Below, piece by piece: positions 8,531-17,002 of a stretch of DNA of 64,000 nt. The notes under the pieces are model-generated. The model was given only the letters and a program-made list of their open reading frames with translations. It had not been told where the DNA came from and made no database searches. The stretch is from Burkholderia cepacia (GTDB lineage Bacteria; Pseudomonadota; Gammaproteobacteria; Burkholderiales; Burkholderiaceae), in contig NZ_LDWR01000012.1 of assembly GCF_001039005.1 (NCBI RefSeq), positions 62,001 to 126,000 on the forward strand, written 5' to 3'. Within the stretch, counting starts at the first letter, position 1, and every line of letters starts with the position of its first letter. A program made the position numbers and the translations under genes.

Positions 8531-9288
8531 TGGGCATTGTGAAAAGACAGCTCGACGCCAAGCCGCTCACCGCCGCGAACGCGGCTGATCGCATGCTTGA
8601 GATTGACGCGGTAGTAGCCCTTGGTCCCCTTGAAGGGGCGCTGTGCGGTGCTGATGATCGCGGCGTCTCCCAGCATGAGCGGCACAACCATCGGGCGCGA
8701 CTGCATTCGCGGCCGCTGTTCGGTGAGCACAAATTCTCCACCCGTGAAGTCCTTGCCGGCTTCACTCAGCAGCACGACGACCTGCATCGGAAAGACGTGC
8801 TCGCCATCGTTGCTCTGATGCAGCGCCAAATGATCGCCGGCACCGAGTCGGTTCAGATGAGACAGGGGTTGGCTTTGCCCGTCGTCGCTGTTACGCCGCA
8901 GGAAAGCGTTCAATTCCAATGGATATCGATACTCGACACCCAGGATCTCGTTCCAGCGATTGGCGATGGGTGCAAGATCTCGATACAGCGCGGCACGCCA
9001 GGACGCCAGCGGCTCCGGCAGTTGCGCACCGAAGCGCAAGATTTCCCCGCGCCCCAACGCGAGCGAATCGAGCGACACGCGGCGCCCCACCCCGTCCTCG
9101 CTGATCTGGCGTGCGAGTTCACGGGTCTCGTCGCGGTCAAATGCACCGGGCAGCAGCGCGTATCCCTCGGAATCGAGTTGCGCGCCGATGTCGATCCAGT
9201 CCGGCGCGGCGCAGCTGATGGCAGTTTCGGTCATTTTGGAAGTGATGTTGGGGTTTGAGTTCGGCACGCTCAAGATTTGGCTTCGCAT
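8527..9288 (-). CDS. 2OG-Fe(II) oxygenase, damaged-DNA (PF09859-like) family, copy 1
   Basis: A 253-residue paralogue of the 257-residue oxygenase, first gene of the overlapping operon. Iron-binding HQS replaces the usual HxD (LALHQSNDGEHVFPMQ), so the carboxylate ligand is probably the aspartate two residues later or is lost; the other copy keeps HQD. The distal LKHAISRVRGGER supplies the second histidine and the 2OG arginine. FTGGEFVLTEQRPRMQSRP is the best-conserved family block. The ATG at 9288 is taken; an internal ATG at 9234 (MTETAIS) is an alternative. The element at 9365-9385 lies just upstream. Confidence 0.83.
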   Translation of the reverse strand: MRSQILSVPNSNPNITSKMTETAISCAAPDWIDIGAQLDSEGYALLPGAFDRDETRELARQISEDGVGRRVSLDSLALGRGEILRFGAQLPEPLASWRAALYRDLAPIANRWNEILGVEYRYPLELNAFLRRNSDDGQSQPLSHLNRLGAGDHLALHQSNDGEHVFPMQVVVLLSEAGKDFTGGEFVLTEQRPRMQSRPMVVPLMLGDAAIISTAQRPFKGTKGYYRVNLKHAISRVRGGERLGVELSFHNAH

Positions 9289-9364
9289 CGCAGGCGCTCG
9301 CGTTTGCGGTCGACGCCTCGTCGGTATGGAAAGGAATACCTCGAATTTACATGCGACAGCTCCG

Positions 9365-9385
9365 AGCCGAACTCCATTTCTTGCG
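9365..9385 (-). promoter_or_regulatory. Ada-box-like element before the oxygenase/Ada operon
   Basis: Read on the minus strand this begins CGCAAGAAATGGAGTTCGGC, matching the ogt element at 19 of 21 positions. A -10-like TGTAAATT follows about 13 bases later. The shared sequence and spacing suggest one activator controls both transcripts; no such activator gene is in the window. Confidence 0.6.
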
Positions 9386-9411
9386 GTAGTACTCGCGTAC
9401 CGCGATGCGAT

Positions 9412-10167
9412 TCACCAACCGGGAAATCGTGCGATCAACCTGATCCAGATCGTCAGGCAACCGGCGTCGCGCATGTAGCGCAATGCCTCGCTCGCGCGCC
9501 ACGTGCACGGTACCCGTCGTAACCAAATGGAATCGGCTCCGGACCGATACATCCACACGATCGTCGCTGCCATCATTTGTTGCTCCGGGGCCATCGCGCG
9601 AAAACCGGCCCGCCATGCGGCCATTTCTGCCGGATGGTGTTCCCCGGATCGCTCGTCGTAGGCGGCCGGGCAGATACCCCGATGGAATTCCCCCTGGCTG
9701 CTGGAACAGAACAGCCGCGACAGTCTCAATTCGGTGATCGCCTGTTTCAGGACGGTGAGGAAGTGGGCCGATGTTCTCATCGCGCTGACATGCGTTTCGC
9801 CGGCCAACGCCTCCAGCGACAGCGCAGCGTGCTCATCGAGATCCAGCGATCGAGCAACCAGCCGGTCCAATCGCGTTTCGTCCATCGGCGCCGAAATTTG
9901 AGACTGCGCGTGCAGCACGTGCAGGATCGCCTCTACGTCGCTGTCAGTCTTTTCGCACTCGGTGACGAATTGAGAATCGATGTTCAACACTTCCGGTCTT
10001 TGACTTTGTGAACGGGTGATCGTGTGCACTTCCGCTACACGTGCGATTCGCTTTCTCGTCGAGAACGATATCGGTTGGAGACGAATGATTCGATCCGTTT
10101 CTTGCTTTCTAATTTTCCCGAATCGATGCCGTGAACGCTGACGACGATTCGTTGAATGGAACGACAA
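9412..10167 (-). CDS. Conserved hypothetical protein
   Basis: A family resembling Burkholderia proteins of unknown function. The C-terminal half looks most conserved: MAAWRAGFRAMAPEQQMMAA, then WLRRVPCTWRASEALRYM, ending in IARFPGW. There is no signal peptide or membrane helix. The N-terminal 50 or so residues are basic and low in hydrophobicity, so translation may begin later, for example at GTG codons near residues 47 or 60 or ATG at residue 95. It lies upstream of the repair operon on the same strand but the operon has its own promoter element. Function unknown. Confidence 0.6.
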   Translation of the reverse strand: MSFHSTNRRQRSRHRFGKIRKQETDRIIRLQPISFSTRKRIARVAEVHTITRSQSQRPEVLNIDSQFVTECEKTDSDVEAILHVLHAQSQISAPMDETRLDRLVARSLDLDEHAALSLEALAGETHVSAMRTSAHFLTVLKQAITELRLSRLFCSSSQGEFHRGICPAAYDERSGEHHPAEMAAWRAGFRAMAPEQQMMAATIVWMYRSGADSIWLRRVPCTWRASEALRYMRDAGCLTIWIRLIARFPGW

Positions 10168-10262
10168 GAAACGAATAGAAGTGCGGATGCTCGATCGCTA
10201 TCGTTCGTTCCGAGCGGAGCCACTCCGTCTCTCTATCAACCGAGATCACCAAGGAGTCGAAC

Positions 10263-10712
10263 ATGTCGAAGGAAGACGATAACAAGGCAGTCGTCGGTCG
10301 CTGGTTCACGAATTTCTGGGGCGAGAAATGCGACCTCCGCATCGTCGACGAAATTGCGGCGCCGGACATGCTGCTGAAGTACTCGCTCCATGAGCCACGT
10401 CGTGGCCGTGAGGATATCAAGGCATTCATGACCGACTTCCGCGCGGCGTTCCCGGATCTCAACTTCTGGGGCGTCACCGATCTGATCGCCGAAGGCGACT
10501 ACGTGGTCGGTCAGTGGGAAGGTGGCGGCACGCACACGGGCCCGGCGTTCAGCGACTTCCTGATCGGGTCGCTGCCTGCCTCGACCGGCCGGCGAATGCA
10601 CTTCACCGGGACCACGGTCCTTCGCCTGAAGGACGGTCTGATCGTCGAAGAGCTCGGCCTCGACGACGGCGTGACGGCACTCACGCAACTCGAGCTGATC
10701 AAGAAAGCCTGA
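10263..10712 (+). CDS. SnoaL-like / NTF2-fold polyketide-cyclase family protein
   Basis: A 149-residue cytosolic protein of the SnoaL-like (NTF2 fold) family: YSLHEPRRGREDIKAFMTDFRAAFPDL, then EGDYVVGQWEGGGTHTGP, and a C-terminal FTGTTVLRLKDGLIVEE. An AAGGAG ribosome site sits eight bases before the ATG. It is flanked by a divergent gene and a terminator, so it is probably transcribed alone. Members act as ester cyclases, isomerases or hydrolases; the substrate cannot be read from sequence. Confidence 0.85.
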   Translation: MSKEDDNKAVVGRWFTNFWGEKCDLRIVDEIAAPDMLLKYSLHEPRRGREDIKAFMTDFRAAFPDLNFWGVTDLIAEGDYVVGQWEGGGTHTGPAFSDFLIGSLPASTGRRMHFTGTTVLRLKDGLIVEELGLDDGVTALTQLELIKKA

Positions 10713-10764
10713 GCGCGGACACGGTCGGTTCACCGGTCGGATATTGGCCGTAGCAAAACCACGA

Positions 10765-10798
10765 GCACGGATCGGCTCAAGTCGATTCGTGCTTTTTT
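10765..10798 (+). terminator. Rho-independent terminator of the SnoaL-like gene
   Basis: A 12-base arm beginning GCACGGATCG pairs with GTCGATTCGTGC across a TCAA loop, with two G-T/A-C type mismatches, and six T residues follow at once. Confidence 0.8.
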
Positions 10799-11077
10799 AA
10801 TGCGCGAATGGTAACGGGAGCGCGCTGACCCATCCGTCATCTCCGTCCCGACCCGCCCGCTCGGCAAACGCCGCTGCAAGCGCCGCAAAAGCCGTGACCA
10901 TTGAGCGCTCATGCCGGACATGCTTACCGCCGCCGCCCGGGATGCCGTGCGCCGCGTTGCAGGACGGCGCACCGGAATCGGGTCCGGTCCGAGCCACGTC
11001 CGCCGCTTGTCATTTACCTGCCACCGTCGACCGGTAGCGTTCGGGGCTGACCCACGCCATCGACAGACGAATCCGCC

Positions 11078-11743
11078 ATGCAGCGCACGTCGCGCGCCAC
11101 GCCCCACGTTTATGCGGCCACGTCCCGCGCCCTTGCCGTCAGCCTCGCGATCAACCTGCTGCTGCTCGCCGTCGAGACGGTCGCGGCGTGGTCCGCGCAT
11201 TCGTCGGGGTTGCTTGCGGACGTCGCGCACGCGGCGATCGATCTCGCGGCCGATGCGCTGATCCTCGTCGCGTGCCGGCTCGACGCGCGCCTGCCGCCGG
11301 AGCGGCGCCCGACCTACGAACCGCTCGCGCTCGCCGGCCTCGGCGCGTTGCTCGCCGCGACGGGCGCGCAGATGATCTGGCACGCGATGAACCGGTTCGA
11401 TACGCCGCCCGTCGTGCAGCCGGTCGCGACGACGCTCGCGCTCGTCGCCGTGACGCTCGCCGGCAAGGCCGCGCTGTCGTACTGGATGCTGCACAAGGCG
11501 CGCGAAACGGGTTCCGCGCTGCTCGAGGCGAGCGGCTGGCATGTGCGGACCGATGCGTTGTCGGCGTTGCTGGCGGCGCTCGCCATGAGCGCGGCGCTGG
11601 TCGGTTTCGGCCGTCTCGACGACGTGGCCGCGCTTGCGATCGGCGCACTCGTGATCCGCACGGGCGCCGGTTTCATCCGGCGCGGCTGTGCGCAGTGGCC
11701 GGCGCTGGCGGAGTGGGCGAACCGTTCGACGCGCGGGTCGTGA
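11078..11743 (+). CDS. Cation diffusion facilitator family transporter (short form)
   Basis: A 221-residue inner-membrane protein with about six helices. The CDF metal-site motifs are present: DVAHAAID in helix 2 and HVRTD in helix 5. The C-terminal cytosolic CDF domain is absent, so it resembles the short CDF-like proteins. CDF proteins export zinc, iron, manganese or related divalent metals by proton exchange; the metal here is not clear because the first site has lost the usual paired aspartate pattern. It has a strong terminator downstream and appears monocistronic. Confidence 0.78.
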   Translation: MQRTSRATPHVYAATSRALAVSLAINLLLLAVETVAAWSAHSSGLLADVAHAAIDLAADALILVACRLDARLPPERRPTYEPLALAGLGALLAATGAQMIWHAMNRFDTPPVVQPVATTLALVAVTLAGKAALSYWMLHKARETGSALLEASGWHVRTDALSALLAALAMSAALVGFGRLDDVAALAIGALVIRTGAGFIRRGCAQWPALAEWANRSTRGS

Positions 11744-11828
11744 ACGCGGGCGGCATCGTTGGGCATTGCGCCGAGGTGTGACTCCTTCCAACACTCGCAA
11801 TCGGTGATCGGCCGGGCAGAATGACAAA

Positions 11829-11855
11829 GAGGCTCGCGTAGTGCGAGCCTCTTTT
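11829..11855 (+). terminator. Rho-independent terminator after the CDF gene
   Basis: A perfect 9-bp stem, GAGGCTCGC and GCGAGCCTC, with a five-base loop followed by TTTT. It lies between convergent genes, so it may serve both. Confidence 0.85.
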
Positions 11856-11950
11856 GCGTGATGTCGTCATCGGCACGCGACGCGTTGCCCCATACCGATG
11901 AATCGCCGGACGAATGCGGCCGGCCCCGATGGTTCGGTATCGCCCGCCGC

Positions 11951-13141
11951 TTACCCGAGCGGCACCACGCTCCCGAGCAGGATCCGCACGAGCGTCGCCT
12001 GGCGCGTGACGCCTGTCTTCGAGAAAATCGCACGCAGGTGCGTGCGCGCCGTGTTCTTGCTGATCCCCGATTCGTCCGCCGCTTCCTCGAGCGTCAGCCC
12101 GTTCGTCAGCAGCAGCGCGAGCGACGTCTCGGCGGGCGTCAGGTCGAACAGCTTGCGGATGATTTCCTGCGCGCCCTGCGGCTTGCGGTCGGGGTCGCGC
12201 AGGAACAGCGTGACGGCCGGCCGCCGCTTGTTGTCCTCCGACCAGTCGGACAGCAGCACCGTGCGCACCAGCAGCCCGAGGCGCGGCTTGTCGAAGCTGC
12301 GCGTGATCGGCATTGCCTCGACGGTCGCCGCGGCCGTGCCGTGGTGTCCCATCACCGCGTGGCGGATCAGCCGCTTCAGCGTGCGGTTCTCCTGCGCGTC
12401 GGTTGCCTCGATCGTGCCGCGCGCAATCGTCAGACCGTTGTTCTGCTTGAGGATCTCGTCGGCGACGCTGTTCATGTCGATGATCGTGCCGTTCTCGTCG
12501 AGCGCGATCGTGCCGACCTGCATCCGGTCGATCGCGTTCGCATAGATCGACCGTTCGACCTCGGCCGAATCGAGCCGCGAATGCAGTTCGATCGCACGCT
12601 TCAGGTGCGGCAGCAGCAGCGCGCAGATCGCCTTGTCGCGCGCGGAGAACTGCTTCGACGCATGGTTGCGGCACACGCGGAACCGGCACTCGACGCCCGA
12701 CGGCGTGCGCAGGTCCGCGCCGAGGATATAACGCACGTCCTGCGGCTTCAGGAATTGCTTGTACAGCTCGCTCGACAGCCAGCCCGTGTCGCCGAACACG
12801 TCGTCGACCGTCACCACGCGATCGGCCGGCAGGCCGACGAACGGGTCGAGGGAATAGTAGTAATCGTTGTAGGCCGCCTGGCCGTCGCCCGGGACGACCG
12901 GGCCGAATTCCGATGCGTGCACGGACAGCGGCGCGCGGCGGTCGCTCGCGGCCGCGCGCAGGATCAGCGTCACGTAGTTCGCCTGCAGCCAGCGGCGGAC
13001 GAGTTCGAGCGCACCGGCCCACGGCGGCGTCTCCAGCGGCCCCTGGTAGATGCGTGCCATCAGCTCGCTGAAATCGGCGACGCCGATATCGGCCTCGTCA
13101 CTTGTTGCCTGGCTCTCTTGCGGAGCCCATCTCGTCTCCAT
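11951..13141 (-). CDS. LuxR-family transcriptional regulator with PAS/GAF-like sensor region
   Basis: A C-terminal LuxR helix-turn-helix is clear: LTPAETSLALLLTNGLTLEE, then SGISKNTARTHLRAIFSKTG. The N-terminal 300 residues carry a GAF/autoinducer-like region and a PAS-like segment (VGTIALDENGTIIDMNSVAD). It is a one-component regulator; no autoinducer synthase is nearby. The ATG at 13141 (METRWAPQ) is chosen because GGAG lies seven bases before it; in-frame starts also exist at 13168 and 13228. The divergent esterase/ribB operon is a possible target. Confidence 0.82.
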   Translation of the reverse strand: METRWAPQESQATSDEADIGVADFSELMARIYQGPLETPPWAGALELVRRWLQANYVTLILRAAASDRRAPLSVHASEFGPVVPGDGQAAYNDYYYSLDPFVGLPADRVVTVDDVFGDTGWLSSELYKQFLKPQDVRYILGADLRTPSGVECRFRVCRNHASKQFSARDKAICALLLPHLKRAIELHSRLDSAEVERSIYANAIDRMQVGTIALDENGTIIDMNSVADEILKQNNGLTIARGTIEATDAQENRTLKRLIRHAVMGHHGTAAATVEAMPITRSFDKPRLGLLVRTVLLSDWSEDNKRRPAVTLFLRDPDRKPQGAQEIIRKLFDLTPAETSLALLLTNGLTLEEAADESGISKNTARTHLRAIFSKTGVTRQATLVRILLGSVVPLG

Positions 13142-13423
13142 CAGCACGCTCCATCCTCCATACGACATGTTTCCAGTGCGATTTGGTCTCGCCCCCATGA
13201 TTAGGACGCGTCTAAATTCCGGCGTCATCGGGGGGATTCACTGAATAGTGAGAATTGGCCATCCGGGCGGGCGAACCATCGTCCAATCGGATGATGTGGC
13301 GCCCTGCCCGCTGCGCTGGAATGCCCGTCAGGCCGTGCCGGCAAGCGTCCGGCCCGGACTCAGGGAAAACCGCGACACGGGTTTACCTGATTCAGACCGC
13401 ATCCGATTCAGACAGGAGTTCCC

Positions 13424-14362
13424 ATGCCGCTCGACCCCCAGGCGCAGGCGCTGCTCGCCGCGTTCGCCCAAGCCCCCGCGATCGATTTCGCCCAGCTCAC
13501 CGTTCCCGCCTACCGTGCGAGCCTTGCCGCGGGCGGCGCCTTCGCGCCCGGCGATGCCGTCGCAGCCGAGGAGGACTGGCGGATTCCCGCCTCGGGCCGG
13601 CAGTTGTCCGCGCGGTTATATCGGCCCGATGCCGATGGGCCGTTGCCGCTGACCGTGTTCTTCCACGGTGGCGGTTTCGTGTCGTGCGGCATCGATTCGC
13701 ACGCGAACCTGTGCCGCAGCCTCGCGACACGCGCGCGCACGCTCGTGCTGTCGGTCGACTACCGGCTCGCGCCCGAGGCACGCTTCCCGGCGGCCGCGCA
13801 CGACGCGTGCGATGCCGTGCGCTGGGCCGCCGCCAGTGCGCGCGATCTCGGCGCGCGCCCCGGCGCGGTGGCCGTGGCCGGCGACAGCGCCGGCGGCAAT
13901 CTCGCGGCGGTCGCCGCGCTGCAGTTACGCGGCTCGGGCATCGGCATCGCGCATCAGTTGCTGCTGTATCCGGTCGTCGATTGCGCGACCGAGCATCCGT
14001 CGTATGAATCGCTCGGCGACGGCTACTTCCTGACGGCGGAGATGATGCGCTGGTTCAAGCACCATTATTTCGACGCCGGCGCCGATCGCGCGTCGCCGCT
14101 CTCGAGCCCGCTCGCCGCGCCGGACGTCGCGGGCGCGGCGCCGGCGACGATCGTCAGCGCCGAATTCGATCCGCTGCGCGACGAGGCCGAAGCGTATGCG
14201 CTGCGTCTCGCGCAGGCCGGCACGCCGGTGACGCTCGTGCGCTGGCCCGGCCAGTTGCACGGTTTCGCGAGCATGCTCGGCGCCGTCGATGCGGCCGACC
14301 GCGTGCTGACGTTCGGCGCCGACGCGCTGCGCCGCGCATTCGACGCGACGGAGGCGCAATGA
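13424..14362 (+). CDS. Alpha/beta hydrolase, HSL-family esterase
   Basis: A 312-residue serine esterase of the hormone-sensitive-lipase family. The oxyanion motif HGGGF, nucleophile elbow GDSAGG, acid residue in SAEFDPLRDEAE and histidine in LHGFASM are all present. GGAG precedes the ATG. The stop overlaps the ATG of the ribB-type gene (ATGA). Coupling of an esterase with a riboflavin-pathway gene has no obvious biochemical reason. Short-chain acyl esters are the usual substrates of the family. Confidence 0.88.
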   Translation: MPLDPQAQALLAAFAQAPAIDFAQLTVPAYRASLAAGGAFAPGDAVAAEEDWRIPASGRQLSARLYRPDADGPLPLTVFFHGGGFVSCGIDSHANLCRSLATRARTLVLSVDYRLAPEARFPAAAHDACDAVRWAAASARDLGARPGAVAVAGDSAGGNLAAVAALQLRGSGIGIAHQLLLYPVVDCATEHPSYESLGDGYFLTAEMMRWFKHHYFDAGADRASPLSSPLAAPDVAGAAPATIVSAEFDPLRDEAEAYALRLAQAGTPVTLVRWPGQLHGFASMLGAVDAADRVLTFGADALRRAFDATEAQ

Positions 14363-15483
14363 CGCTCGCCGGCACGCTGGAGATCGTCGACGAGCTTCGT
14401 GCGGGCCGGATGGTCCTGCTCGTCGACGAAGAGGATCGCGAGAACGAAGGCGATCTCGTGATCGCGGCCGATCACGTGACGCCCGACGCGATCAATTTCA
14501 TGGCGCGCTTCGGGCGCGGCCTGATCTGCCTGACGCTGACCGCCGAGCGCTGCGAGCAACTGCGGCTGCCGCCGATGGCCGATCACAACGGCACGCCGTT
14601 CGGCACCGCGTTCACCGTCAGCATCGAGGCGGCCGAAGGCGTGACGACCGGCATTTCGGCGGCCGATCGCGCGCATACGATCCGCGCGGCGGTCCGTGCG
14701 GGCGCTCGCCCCGACGATCTCGTGCAGCCCGGCCACGTGTTCCCGATCGCCGCGCGCCCGGGCGGCGTGCTGGTGCGGGCGGGGCACACCGAGGCTGGCT
14801 GTGATCTCGCGGCGCTCGCCGGGCTCACGCCCGCGTCGGTGATCTGCGAGGTGATGAACGACGACGGCACGATGGCGCGGCTGCCCGAACTGAAGGCGTT
14901 CGCCGCGCATCACGGGCTGAAGATCGGTACGATCGCCGACCTGATCCACTACCGCCGCGAGCACGAATCGCTCGTCGAACGCATCGGCGAGCGGCCGCTG
15001 CATACGCCGTGGGGACGGTTCCGCGCGATCGAGTATCGCGACACCGTGCACGGCGCGCCGCATCTCGCGCTCGTGCGCGGCGAACCCGATCCGGCGACGC
15101 CCGTGCTGACGCGCGTGCACGAATGCCATTCGCTGCTCGACCTGCTCGACGCGGAGCCGTCCGCGCATTCGTGGCCGCTGCACGCCGCGCTGCAGCGGAT
15201 CGATGCGGCCGGCTGCGGGGTCGCGGTGCTGCTCGACTGCGACATGCGCGGCGACGCGATGCGGATGCCGGCCGCCCATGCGCGGCGCGACGGACGCGTG
15301 ACGGGGATCGGTTCGCAGATCTTGCGCGACATCGGCGTGCGGCGGTTGAACGTGCTGTCGAGTCCGTTCCGACTGCCGGCGCTATCGGGGCACGACCTGG
15401 AGATCATGGCGTTCATTCCGCTCGGGGACGACGATCCGGAAAGCGCGCGGGGTGCGCACGCGAACCCGCTGCGGGCGGCTTGA
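14359..15483 (+). CDS. ribB: 3,4-dihydroxy-2-butanone 4-phosphate synthase with degenerate GTP cyclohydrolase II domain
   Basis: A 374-residue RibBA-like protein. The N-terminal RibB domain is intact, with DEEDRENEGD and HTEAGCDLA; it converts ribulose 5-phosphate to the four-carbon riboflavin precursor. The C-terminal domain follows the RibA fold, but the zinc motif is broken: VHEC keeps one cysteine while the later CDC pair is replaced within SAHSWPLH. GTP cyclohydrolase II activity is therefore not expected, as in known RibBX-type hybrids. No FMN riboswitch is seen upstream; the gene overlaps the esterase stop by ATGA. Confidence 0.88.
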   Translation: MTLAGTLEIVDELRAGRMVLLVDEEDRENEGDLVIAADHVTPDAINFMARFGRGLICLTLTAERCEQLRLPPMADHNGTPFGTAFTVSIEAAEGVTTGISAADRAHTIRAAVRAGARPDDLVQPGHVFPIAARPGGVLVRAGHTEAGCDLAALAGLTPASVICEVMNDDGTMARLPELKAFAAHHGLKIGTIADLIHYRREHESLVERIGERPLHTPWGRFRAIEYRDTVHGAPHLALVRGEPDPATPVLTRVHECHSLLDLLDAEPSAHSWPLHAALQRIDAAGCGVAVLLDCDMRGDAMRMPAAHARRDGRVTGIGSQILRDIGVRRLNVLSSPFRLPALSGHDLEIMAFIPLGDDDPESARGAHANPLRAA

Positions 15484-15739
15484 TGCTCGGGTGACGGGCG
15501 GGCGTCGTGTGCGGCGCTCGTAGTCGGGTGGGTTGATCGGGTTTTCGCGTTACAGGCGATCGTTTGTTTGTGTGGAATACAGCCCCAAGCCTGTAATTGG
15601 CCGCTGCTTGCCATCGTTGATGTCTGCTCGGAGGGCGGCTCGCCGCCCTCCGCCATCACGGCTCGTCCACCCGGACGATGCGCGCCCGCACCACCGTCGC
15701 ACAATGATCGCCGTGCCTATTCCCGACGCCCGTGCCCTC

Positions 15740-16975
15740 ATGGATTCAGCTGACCTCACGACCGCGTTCAGCCCGCTGCAGATCGGCCCGCTGACACTGC
15801 GCAACCGCCTGATCAAATCCGCCACCAACGAAGGCATGACGCCGAACGGCGTGCCGTCGCGCGCGCTCGTCGGTTTTCACGAGCGCATTGCCGAAGGCGG
15901 TGCCGCGCTGACGACCGTCGCGTACTGCGCGATCAGCGACGACGGCCGCACGTTCGTCGATCAGGCACGGCTCGACGTGCCGACGGTCCGGCAATTCCGC
16001 GCGCTGACCGACGCCGTCCATCGCCACGGCGCGGCCGCGTCCGCGCAGATCACGCATGGCGGCTTCTTCACGTTCCTGCCGTCGCTGTCGACGAAACGGC
16101 CATTGAGCGCGTCGGGCGGCTTCAACAAGGTCGGCGTGATGAGCGGCCGCTTCCTGAAGCGGGCGATGACGCACGACCAGATGTCGGCGGTCGCCGACGA
16201 ATTCGCTCAGGCGGCGCGGCATGCACGCGATGCCGGTTTCGATGCGGTCGAGATCCACATGGGCCACGGTTATCTGCTCAGCCAGTTCCTGTCCCCGCTG
16301 TATAACCGCCGCCGCGATACGTACGGCGGCGACGCGGCACGGCGCGCGGCGTTCCCGGTCGAGGTGCTGCGCCGCGTGCTCGACGCGGTCGGCCGCGATC
16401 TCGCCGTGGTCTGCAAGATCGGTGTGACCGAAGGCGTGCGCGGCGGCGGAACGGCCGACGACGCGTGCGAGATCGCACGGCGGCTCGAAGCCGAAGGTGC
16501 GCACCTGCTCGTGCTGAGCGGCGGGATGAACGTCGAGTCGGTGTGGCAACTGTTCGGCAGTCCGCTGCCCGGCGACGCGCGTGCAAACGCCGACAATGCG
16601 ATCGTGCGTGCCGCGATGGCACTGCAGAAGCTCACCGAACCGAAGATGGGTGCGTTTCGCGAGATGTATTTCCTCGAACATTCGAAGAAGGTGCGTGCGG
16701 CCGTCCGGATGCCGCTCGCCTACCTCGGCGGCGTGCGTTCGCGCGGGAACGTCGAGCTCGCGATGCGCGAAGGGTTCGATGCGGTCGCGCTCGCACGGGC
16801 GCTCGTGTTCGAGCCGGGTTTCGTCAACGGCCTGCGTGACGGCCGGCTCGCGCAGTCGGGCTGTACGTCGTGCAACCGCTGTGTCGTGTCGATGTACACA
16901 CCGGGCGGCACGGCGTGCGTATTGCGCGAACCGAACGACCCCGCGCCGAACCGGGTGCCGGCAGCCGGCGCGTGA
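15740..16975 (+). CDS. NADH:flavin oxidoreductase, Old Yellow Enzyme family
   Basis: An FMN-dependent TIM-barrel oxidoreductase of about 411 residues. LQIGPLTLRNRLIKSATNEG opens the barrel, VEIHMGHGYLLSQFLSP carries the active-site HxxH-like region, and RRDTYGG and a C-terminal AREGFDAVALARALVFEP-type phosphate site are typical. The tail CTSCNRC plus a later cysteine could bind an iron-sulfur cluster as in 2,4-dienoyl-CoA reductases, though the protein lacks their second flavin domain. No ribosome site separates candidate starts at 15704 and 15740. It converges on the dioxygenase gene. Confidence 0.85.
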   Translation: MDSADLTTAFSPLQIGPLTLRNRLIKSATNEGMTPNGVPSRALVGFHERIAEGGAALTTVAYCAISDDGRTFVDQARLDVPTVRQFRALTDAVHRHGAAASAQITHGGFFTFLPSLSTKRPLSASGGFNKVGVMSGRFLKRAMTHDQMSAVADEFAQAARHARDAGFDAVEIHMGHGYLLSQFLSPLYNRRRDTYGGDAARRAAFPVEVLRRVLDAVGRDLAVVCKIGVTEGVRGGGTADDACEIARRLEAEGAHLLVLSGGMNVESVWQLFGSPLPGDARANADNAIVRAAMALQKLTEPKMGAFREMYFLEHSKKVRAAVRMPLAYLGGVRSRGNVELAMREGFDAVALARALVFEPGFVNGLRDGRLAQSGCTSCNRCVVSMYTPGGTACVLREPNDPAPNRVPAAGA

Positions 16976-17002
16976 GGTCCGACGAGTGACGCGGCTCGGC
17001 GC

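Noticed and set aside
9384..9404. Inverted repeat GCGGTA/TACCGC as a terminator
   Set aside because: Only six bases per arm with no T run, and it overlaps the Ada-box-like promoter element.
11858..13204. Long plus-strand frame of 448 codons
   Set aside because: It is antisense to the LuxR regulator and made of arginine-rich, domain-free sequence, the usual shadow in GC-rich DNA.
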